A DNA stretch of 11,307 nucleotides, from NCBI GenBank assembly GCA_036264135.1, contig DATARN010000208.1:1-11307 (forward strand), in the 5' to 3' direction. The translations under genes were made by a program, and so were the position numbers. Below the pieces are notes generated by a model. That model had not been told where the DNA came from and made no database searches. It saw nothing but the letters and a program-made list of their open reading frames with translations. How positions within the stretch are numbered: position 1 is the first letter of the stretch; each line of letters begins with the position of its first letter. Source of the DNA: DATARN01 sp036264135 (GTDB lineage: Bacteria > Actinomycetota > Acidimicrobiia > Acidimicrobiales > Palsa-688). Shown piece by piece: positions 6,804-11,307 of the stretch.

Positions 6804-6947
6804 GTGACGCGCACGGTGCGACTGGTCGCGGGACTGGCGGTGCTGGTGGCGGCGGTCGCGGTGTGGCGAAATCGCATGATCGCCCGCAACGAGCAGCGCC
6901 TCCGTTCCGACCGGCCGTTGGAGGCGCAGATACCGGTCAGTAACTGA
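6804..6947 (+). CDS. Small single-pass membrane protein, hypothetical
   Basis: A 47-codon frame starting GTG encodes VTRTVRLVAGLAVLVAAVAV followed by WRNRMIARNEQRLR and an acidic/polar tail ending IPVSN. The first 20 residues form one membrane helix (about 6-20) with a strongly basic segment after it, suggesting N-out/C-in placement. No ribosome binding site is visible, but a TATGAT element sits at leaderless distance. The same frame is open far upstream over glnII antisense, so openness alone is weak evidence; the hydrophobic/basic pattern and the promoter geometry are the support. It lies 101 nt before fabD and might be co-transcribed. Function unknown. Confidence 0.4.
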   Translation: MTRTVRLVAGLAVLVAAVAVWRNRMIARNEQRLRSDRPLEAQIPVSN

Positions 6948-6949
6948 AC

Positions 6950-7032
6950 GCAACAAGATCGCAACGCGGTGGCAACAGGCGGATCTGTTACCTCCGGCAA
7001 CCTTCGTCAGTCAGATAGCGAAAGAGGGCAAC
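6950..7032 (+). repeat. Five GCAAC repeats in the fabD upstream region
   Basis: GCAAC occurs at 6950, 6961, 6972, 6997 and 7028, always on the plus strand. The first three are spaced by exactly 11 nt, close to one helical turn, and could be bound on one face of the DNA. In actinobacteria fatty-acid genes are under dedicated regulators (for example FasR in Streptomyces), so this is a candidate operator; no match to a known FasR site is claimed. A plain -10/-35 pair was not found in this gap. Confidence 0.4.
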
Positions 7033-7040
7033 GGGAGGAG
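7033..7040 (+). promoter_or_regulatory. Ribosome binding site of fabD
   Basis: GGGAGGAG lies 8 nt before the GTG at 7049 and fixes this non-ATG start, which leads straight into the conserved PAFVFPGQGSQ opening of the FabD family. Confidence 0.8.
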
Positions 7041-7048
7041 AGCCCAGC

Positions 7049-8350
7049 GTGCCTGCATTCGTGTTCCCCGGCCAGGGGTCACAACGCCCGGGAATGGGTG
7101 AAGACTGGAAGGACCACCCCTCGTGGGACGTCGTCGCCGACGCCTCCCAGGTGGCCAACCGCGACCTCGCCCACCTGTTGCTGACCGCCGGACCCGACGA
7201 ACTGCGCGAGACCCGCAACGCCCAGCTGGCCACCCTGACCTTCAGCCTGATCGTGCTCGACGCCGTCGAGCGCCTCGGCATCGAGCCCACCGCCTGCGCC
7301 GGCCACAGCCTGGGCGAATACACCGCCCTCGTCGCCGCCGGCGCCTTGTCGTTCGACGACGGCGTGGCAATCGTCACCGAGCGGGGCGAAGCCATGCAGG
7401 CCGCGGCCGACGCCCAGCCGGGCATCATGCGGGTGGTCGTGGGCCTGGACGACGACGAGGCCGACATGGCCTGCTACCGGGCCGACGCCGACGTCTGGGT
7501 CGCCAACTACAACGCCCCCGACGAGGTGGTCATCGCCGGCGACGAGGAGTCCGTCGCCACCGCCCTCGACGAGGCCTTCGTGCTCGGCGCCCAGCGGGTC
7601 GTGCCGGTTCCCGTGGGCGGGGCGTTCCACACCCCGTTCATGGCCTCCGCCCGGCCCCGGCTGCGCAAGGCGATCCGGGCCGCCACCTTCCGGGAACCCG
7701 AGGTCCCCGTCATTGCCAACGTGGACGCCGTGGACCACGTCACCGCCGACGACTGGCAGGCGCTGTCATCGGCGCAGCTGTGCAGCCCGGTGCGGTGGCG
7801 GCAGAGCATCCTGCGCCTCGCCGGCGTGGGCGGCGGCACCAAGAGCTACACCACCGCCGGCCTCACCAGCACCTCGAGCGGCCGGTTGCGCCCCCTCCGC
7901 GACGCCTACGGCGACGACCACGCTGACGGCGAGCGCCTGTTCGTGGAACTCGGTTCCGGCGGGGTCCTGACCGGGCTGAACCGCCGCATTCTCCGGGGCG
8001 TGGCCGGCGTCACCGCCGTGTCGGTCGCCACCCCCACCGATCTCGACGGGCTGGTCGAGGCCATATCGGGCCACAGCGCCCTGCACAGCTACGCCGCCAG
8101 CCACCACGGTGAGCACCTCTACGTTTCGGAGCGCATGGTGATCAGCCCCAGCGCCGGGATCTTCCAGCCGACCAACGCCGCCGCCGCGGCCGCCGCCGAG
8201 GGCGAGCCCATCGAGGTCGGCACCGTCCTCGGCCGGGTCAACGACAGCGACGTCCGCTCCCCCTTCGCCGGCTGGCTCATGGGGATGTTGGCCCTCCCCG
8301 GCGAGCGGGTCCAAGCCGGCCAGCCCGTCGCCTGGCTCCGGGCCAGCTAA
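7049..8350 (+). CDS. fabD: Malonyl-CoA:ACP transacylase with C-terminal biotinyl/lipoyl-like domain
   Basis: This enzyme moves malonyl from CoA to ACP, feeding type II fatty-acid synthesis. Residues 1-340 are a FabD/MAT domain: FVFPGQGSQ (4-12), nucleophile Ser87 in GHSLGEY, Arg112 in ERGEAMQ, NYNAPDEVVIAG (153-164), catalytic His194 in GAFHTPFM, and ELGSGGVLTGL (300-310). Two oddities make it 433 residues instead of the usual about 310. First, about 30 extra residues (near 260-294, GGGTKSYTTAGLTSTSSG and on) sit before the ELGSGG strand. Second, residues about 358-433 form a separate module with the two half-repeats of a biotinyl/lipoyl hammerhead fold (VISPSAGIF...VGTVLGRV and VRSPFAGWLMG...VQAGQPVAWL), but the tip reads GRVNDSDVRSP with no AMKM-type Lys, so it should not be biotinylated or lipoylated. 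A seven-Ala run (377-383) interrupts it. Head of the fab cluster. Confidence 0.93.
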   Translation: MPAFVFPGQGSQRPGMGEDWKDHPSWDVVADASQVANRDLAHLLLTAGPDELRETRNAQLATLTFSLIVLDAVERLGIEPTACAGHSLGEYTALVAAGALSFDDGVAIVTERGEAMQAAADAQPGIMRVVVGLDDDEADMACYRADADVWVANYNAPDEVVIAGDEESVATALDEAFVLGAQRVVPVPVGGAFHTPFMASARPRLRKAIRAATFREPEVPVIANVDAVDHVTADDWQALSSAQLCSPVRWRQSILRLAGVGGGTKSYTTAGLTSTSSGRLRPLRDAYGDDHADGERLFVELGSGGVLTGLNRRILRGVAGVTAVSVATPTDLDGLVEAISGHSALHSYAASHHGEHLYVSERMVISPSAGIFQPTNAAAAAAAEGEPIEVGTVLGRVNDSDVRSPFAGWLMGMLALPGERVQAGQPVAWLRAS

Positions 8351-8379
8351 CCGCCAACGCGCCAGGACCGCCCACCACC

Positions 8380-8442
8380 ATGACCCCGAAGCGCACCACC
8401 ACCATGAAGCCAACGACAAACGAACGGCCCCCAAAGGAATGA
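8380..8442 (+). CDS. Possible 20-codon leader ORF coupled to fabH
   Basis: In the fabD-fabH gap, ATG at 8380 opens a 20-codon frame rich in Thr (6 of 20) and Lys/Arg/Pro, beginning MTPKRTTTMKP. Its TGA (8440-8442) overlaps the fabH ATG (8439-8441) as ATGA, the classic termination-reinitiation arrangement. An in-frame second ATG at 8404 comes from an 11-bp direct repeat (CACCACCATGA at 8373 and 8397). AGGA at 8364 is 12 nt upstream, a weak ribosome binding site. The overlap is seen directly; translation and a coupling role are inference, and chance is possible for so short a frame. Confidence 0.35.
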   Translation: MTPKRTTTMKPTTNERPPKE

Positions 8443-9485
8443 CCTCCAAGCTCATGACCCCCAATCGCGGCAGTGCCATCACCGGGTGGGCGACGTCCCT
8501 ACCCGAGACGGTCGTCACCAACGAGGACCTCTCTCGGTACCTGGACACCAGCGACCGCTGGATCGTCGACCGGACCGGCATCCGCGAGCGCCGGGTCATC
8601 TACGGGCCCTTCGCGCCTCGGCCCGCCGATCCGCTGACGTGGACGTCACCTCCCGGCGGGGTGGGCACGACCGCCTCCATGGCCGTCGACGCCGGCCGCA
8701 AGGCGCTGGCCGCGGCCCACTTGGGCGCCGAGGACATCGACCTGCTGATCCTGTGCACCACCACCCCGGACCAGGCCGTTCCCGCCACCTCCTCGGTCGT
8801 GCAGAGCGCCCTCGGGCTGCACTGCGCCGCCTTCGACCTGAACGCCGCCTGCGCCGGCTTCGTGTACGGGCTGGTGACGGCCTCCAGCTTCATCCTCGGC
8901 GGCGCCCATCGGGTGCTGGTGATCGGCTCGGAGACGCTGTCGCGCATCACCGACTGGACCGACCGGGAGACAGCGGTGCTGTTCGGCGATGGCGCCGGCG
9001 CCGTGGTGGTCGAGGAAGTGCCCGGGGACAGCTCGCTGCTCGGGTGGGACGTGGGCGTGGACGGCGGCCTCCAGCCCATCCTCTACGCCGACCTCGGCGG
9101 CTACCTGCAGATGGTCGGCAAGGAAGTGTTCCGCCGCGCCGTGCGGGCCACGGTGGAATCGTCCCAGGCCGCCATGGAGCGGGCCAAGGTGACGGCCGAC
9201 GACATCGCCCTGTTCGTACCCCACCAGGCCAACTCCCGCATCATCGAAGCGGCGTGCAGCCGGCTGGAGATCCCCATGGAGCGGGCGGCGGTCATGCTCG
9301 ACCGGACGGGCAACACCAGCTCCGCCTCGATCCCCCTCGCCCTGGTCGACGCGGTCGAGGCGGGCCGGGTCGCCGACGGCGACCTCATCTTGATGTCGGG
9401 CTTCGGCGCCGGCATGACGTGGGCGTCGGCGGTGTGGCGGTGGTCGAGCGACCCCTTCGACGACGACGCGGCGGCGAGTGCCTGA
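8439..9485 (+). CDS. fabH: Beta-ketoacyl-ACP synthase III
   Basis: This enzyme starts fatty-acid synthesis by condensing an acyl-CoA with malonyl-ACP. The Cys-His-Asn triad is complete: Cys138 in LNAACAGFVYG, His262 in FVPHQANSRIIEAA, and Asn292 in DRTGNTSSASIPLAL. Other family marks are ITGWATSLPETVVTNEDL, DRWIVDRTGIRERR (39-52), LFGDGAGAVVVEE (181-193) and the GFGAGMTWASAVWRW end. About 15-20 extra residues, YGPFAPRPADPLTWTSPPGG (55-74), sit between RTGIRERRV and TTASMA, where most FabH proteins have a short loop. Two starts are possible: ATG 8439 (AAGGA directly adjacent, coupled to the leader ORF stop) or ATG 8454 (AAGGA 15 nt upstream); the first is favoured only because of the ATGA overlap. 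The gene follows fabD by 88 nt. Confidence 0.94.
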   Translation: MTSKLMTPNRGSAITGWATSLPETVVTNEDLSRYLDTSDRWIVDRTGIRERRVIYGPFAPRPADPLTWTSPPGGVGTTASMAVDAGRKALAAAHLGAEDIDLLILCTTTPDQAVPATSSVVQSALGLHCAAFDLNAACAGFVYGLVTASSFILGGAHRVLVIGSETLSRITDWTDRETAVLFGDGAGAVVVEEVPGDSSLLGWDVGVDGGLQPILYADLGGYLQMVGKEVFRRAVRATVESSQAAMERAKVTADDIALFVPHQANSRIIEAACSRLEIPMERAAVMLDRTGNTSSASIPLALVDAVEAGRVADGDLILMSGFGAGMTWASAVWRWSSDPFDDDAAASA

Positions 9486-9559
9486 CGGCACTGCGACGCC
9501 CTCTGCAGCCGCAACACGCCGACCCCTGCAGCCACCAGACGCCCAACCCTGCGCCACAA

Positions 9560-9591
9560 GTGACAACCATGACGGCCCGACGAAGTAGATT
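9560..9591 (+). promoter_or_regulatory. Possible internal promoter for acpP-fabF
   Basis: In the 135-nt gap after fabH, GTGACA (9560-9565) and TAGATT (9586-9591) resemble -35 and -10 boxes, but the 20-nt spacing is longer than the usual 16-18. A start near 9598 would give a leader of about 23 nt holding the acpP ribosome binding site. Extra expression of ACP relative to the enzymes would make sense, as ACP is needed in excess. Two CTGCAGCC copies (9503, 9526) lie upstream with unknown meaning. Confidence 0.35.
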
Positions 9592-9607
9592 CGCGTGATT
9601 CCTGACC

Positions 9608-9613
9608 GGAGGA
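9608..9613 (+). promoter_or_regulatory. Ribosome binding site of acpP
   Basis: GGAGGA lies 7 nt before the ATG at 9621. It favours this ATG over the in-frame TTG at 9618 directly before it. The bases between include a two-codon ATG-TAT-TGA whose stop overlaps the start as TGATG, probably by chance. Confidence 0.8.
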
Positions 9614-9620
9614 TGTATTG

Positions 9621-9860
9621 ATGGACGACCAAGCCGCGTTCGACAAGTTCAAGCAGTGCGCCGTTGAGGTGCTGCAGGTCGACCCCGAGAAGGTCACCCC
9701 GACAGCCCGCTTTGGCGACGATCTCGACGCCGACAGCCTCGACCTGGTCGAGCTGGTCATGGCGCTCGAGGAGTCCTTCGACGTCACGGTGGACGAGAGC
9801 GAGCTGGAAGGCATCGAGACCGTCCAACAAGCCTTTCAGCTGGTCACCTCGAAACTCTGA
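9621..9860 (+). CDS. acpP: Acyl carrier protein
   Basis: This small acidic helical protein of 79 residues (normal length) carries the growing acyl chain on a phosphopantetheine arm. The attachment Ser is Ser39 in the motif DADSLDLVELVMALEE, and the FGDDLDADSLD context is typical of fatty-acid-synthesis ACPs, in contrast to the longer AcpM of mycobacteria. It must be activated by a holo-ACP synthase encoded elsewhere. It sits between fabH and fabF, and its TGA overlaps the fabF ATG (TGATG), so the two are probably co-translated. Confidence 0.96.
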   Translation: MDDQAAFDKFKQCAVEVLQVDPEKVTPTARFGDDLDADSLDLVELVMALEESFDVTVDESELEGIETVQQAFQLVTSKL

Positions 9861-11086
9861 TGCTGGCACTGGTTGGCCGAGCCGACGGCACCGGTTCCGT
9901 ACCCGGACGGCGGGTCGCGATCACCGGAATCGGGGTCATCGCATCGTGCGGGATCGGGAAGGAGGCCTTCTGGGAGGGGCTCCTCGCCACTCCCGCCGAT
10001 GGCACCCGGCGCGTCGAGGGGTTTGACGGCACCCCGTATTTCGGGGCCAAGGAGGTCCGTCGCATCGACCGCTTCGCCCAGTTCGCGGTGGCCGCCGCCG
10101 AGGAAGCCATCGCCGATACCGGCGGCCTGGAGGACCTGGGCGTCGACCCCGACCGCATCGGGGTGTTCATCGGCTCGGGCGTCGGCGGCCTCGAAACCCT
10201 CGAAATCCAGATCACCCGGTTCAACGAGAAAGGGCCACGCGGGGTCAGCCCCTTCATGGTCCCCATGATCATGTCGAACGCCGGCGCGGCCAACGTCTCG
10301 ATGCGCTTCGACCTGCGGGGCCCGTGCGAAACGGTGGTCACCGCCTGCGCGTCGGGGACCCACAGCGTCGGCAACGCCGCCCGGGTCATCGCCACCGGCC
10401 GGGCCGACGTCATGCTGGCCGGGGGATCCGAAGCCAGCTGCACCGGCGTGGCGGCGGCCGCGTTCGGCAACATGACCGCCCTCTCCCGCGCCGGGCGTTC
10501 CATGCCCTTCGACCAGGCCCGCGACGGGTTCGTGATGGCCGAGGGCTGCGCCGTCCTCGTGCTGGAGGAATGGAACCGGGCCGTGGCCCGAGGCGCCCAC
10601 ATCTACGCCGAGCTGGCGGGGTCAGCGTCGAACGCCGACGCCCACCACATCACCGCCCCCTCCCCTGGCGGCCCGGGCGCGGCCACCTGCATGGAGCAGG
10701 CGATCATGGACGCCGGCCTGTCCCCCGCGGACATCGCCCACATCAACGCCCACGGAACGTCCACCCCCCTCAACGACGCGGCCGAGGCCGAAGCCATCAA
10801 CAAGGTCTTCGGCACGCCCGGACCGCCGGTCACCTCGACCAAGGGCGTGATCGGCCACGCCCTCGGCGCCGCCGGTGCCATTGAGACGGTCGCGTCGGTG
10901 CTGACCATCGTCCACGAGCTGATCCCGCCTACCGCCGGGCTCACCGAGCTCGACCCCGACGTCCACCTCGACGTCGTCGCCGGGGGGCCGCGACCGTGGG
11001 TTCCTGGGCCGACGCTTTCGAACTCCTTCGGCTTCGGCGGACACAACGGCTGCCTGGTCATCAGCCCGGACGGAACGAAGCCTTGA
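9860..11086 (+). CDS. fabF: Beta-ketoacyl-ACP synthase II
   Basis: This 408-residue elongating condensing enzyme extends acyl-ACP with malonyl-ACP. The Cys-His-His triad is intact: Cys163 in VVTACASGTHSVG, His298 in INAHGTSTPLND, and His333 in KGVIGHALGAAGA with Lys328 nearby. Other family blocks are VAITGIGVIASCG (19-31), FIGSGVGGLE (103-112), MLAGGSEASC (185-194), MPFDQARDGFVMAEG (215-229) and the end SNSFGFGGHNGCLV. The start overlaps the acpP stop by one base (TGATG), with no separate strong ribosome binding site, pointing to translational coupling. The first 18 residues before VAITGIG are a short extra leader compared with common FabF proteins. Last gene of the fab cluster; no hairpin-plus-T-run terminator was seen after it. 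Confidence 0.95.
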   Translation: MLALVGRADGTGSVPGRRVAITGIGVIASCGIGKEAFWEGLLATPADGTRRVEGFDGTPYFGAKEVRRIDRFAQFAVAAAEEAIADTGGLEDLGVDPDRIGVFIGSGVGGLETLEIQITRFNEKGPRGVSPFMVPMIMSNAGAANVSMRFDLRGPCETVVTACASGTHSVGNAARVIATGRADVMLAGGSEASCTGVAAAAFGNMTALSRAGRSMPFDQARDGFVMAEGCAVLVLEEWNRAVARGAHIYAELAGSASNADAHHITAPSPGGPGAATCMEQAIMDAGLSPADIAHINAHGTSTPLNDAAEAEAINKVFGTPGPPVTSTKGVIGHALGAAGAIETVASVLTIVHELIPPTAGLTELDPDVHLDVVAGGPRPWVPGPTLSNSFGFGGHNGCLVISPDGTKP

Positions 11087-11302
11087 TGGTGCCGGCTGGT
11101 AGGTAGCACCGTCGTCGGTCGGAATGTCGGGAGGCCGGTAGATGTTGTCGTAAAGCAATCGGCCATATGTGCCGATCTCCCCTACAAGGTCTTCCAAAGA
11201 CGGTGGGAAAATGGGATGGTTCCGGAACCGATCCGAACGAGCAGCGCAGGCCCCGTGGTCGCAACCTTTCGGCGCCCCGCCCTCAGCTGAGTCAGTCACC
11301 AT
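11087..11302 (-). other. Unassigned minus-strand reading frame at the right edge, possible gene remnant
   Basis: After fabF the base composition becomes visibly less GC-rich. On the minus strand a frame from ATG 11302 (or from beyond the window) reads protein-like sequence such as PSLEDLVGEIGTYGRLLYDN and IYRPPDIPTDDGATYQPAPS. The frame stays open to 10622 only because it then runs antisense through fabF, which is clearly the real gene there, so a true product would have to end near 11090 by other means. Third codon positions here are mixed, unlike the fab genes. It could be the truncated end of a gene lying mostly outside the window, or noncoding. A 12-bp perfect palindrome GGTTCCGGAACC lies at 11218-11229. 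No function is proposed. Confidence 0.25.
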
Positions 11303-11307
11303 CAATG

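Noticed and set aside
9613..9623. Two-codon ATG-TAT-TGA overlapping the acpP start as TGATG
   Set aside because: It sits between a strong ribosome binding site and the real start; too short to argue for function without conservation data.
10622..11086. Long minus-strand open frame antisense to fabF
   Set aside because: It is a shadow of fabF, whose catalytic motifs are intact; the antisense translation is Val/Gly/Asp-rich, as expected for a high-GC mirror frame.
1..11307. Search by eye for CRISPR arrays, tRNA genes, insertion sequences and phage genes
   Set aside because: No regularly spaced repeats, cloverleaf with CCA-type ends, transposase motifs or terminal inverted repeats were found.

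Overview
The window looks like a chromosomal segment of a high-GC actinobacterium, most likely an uncultured or poorly studied lineage; the protein style suggests Acidimicrobiia, but this is inference. Supporting signs are the strong G/C preference at third codon positions, a eukaryotic-type (GSII) glutamine synthetase, and a fabD-fabH-acpP-fabF order as in Streptomyces-like actinobacteria. No tRNA, rRNA, CRISPR array, transposase or integrase was seen.

Layout. (a) 1-1446, + strand: the C-terminal part of a molybdopterin assimilatory nitrate reductase, cut by the left edge. It converges, with a 7-nt gap, on a group I truncated hemoglobin (1454-1828, -) that carries the Tyr-B10/Gln-E11 pocket of NO-dioxygenating TrHbN. 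The hemoglobin ribosome binding site sits at the foot of a small GNRA-loop hairpin. (b) 2008-2562, +: a class I SAM-dependent methyltransferase whose stop overlaps tail-to-tail with the next gene. (c) 2559-5336, -: a three-gene unit, read leftward, of a secreted and C-terminally membrane-anchored BNR/Asp-box beta-propeller (sialidase fold), an overlapping lipoprotein, and a small protein of unknown function. It has a good sigma-70-like promoter (TTGACT-N17-TACTGT) almost touching the first start codon. (d) 5514-6539, -: glutamine synthetase type II (glnII). (e) 6540-7048: a divergent intergenic region with a G-quadruplex-type G-run cluster on the minus strand, a possible leaderless small membrane-protein gene (6804-6947, +), and a set of GCAAC repeats in front of the fatty-acid genes. 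(f) 7049-11086, +: the type II fatty-acid synthesis cluster fabD, fabH, acpP, fabF. (g) 11087-11307: a lower-GC stretch with an unassigned minus-strand reading frame running off the right edge.

How they fit together. The nitrate reductase, NO-scavenging hemoglobin and glutamine synthetase form a nitrogen theme: nitrate to nitrite, protection from NO, and capture of ammonium. The fab cluster supplies the loading (FabD), initiation (FabH), carrier (ACP) and elongation (FabF) steps of fatty-acid synthesis. The most unusual items are FabD, which carries a C-terminal biotinyl/lipoyl-like domain without the modification lysine plus an internal insertion, and a 20-codon reading frame between fabD and fabH whose TGA overlaps the fabH ATG. 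The propeller/lipoprotein/unknown-protein unit is an envelope module of unknown purpose.
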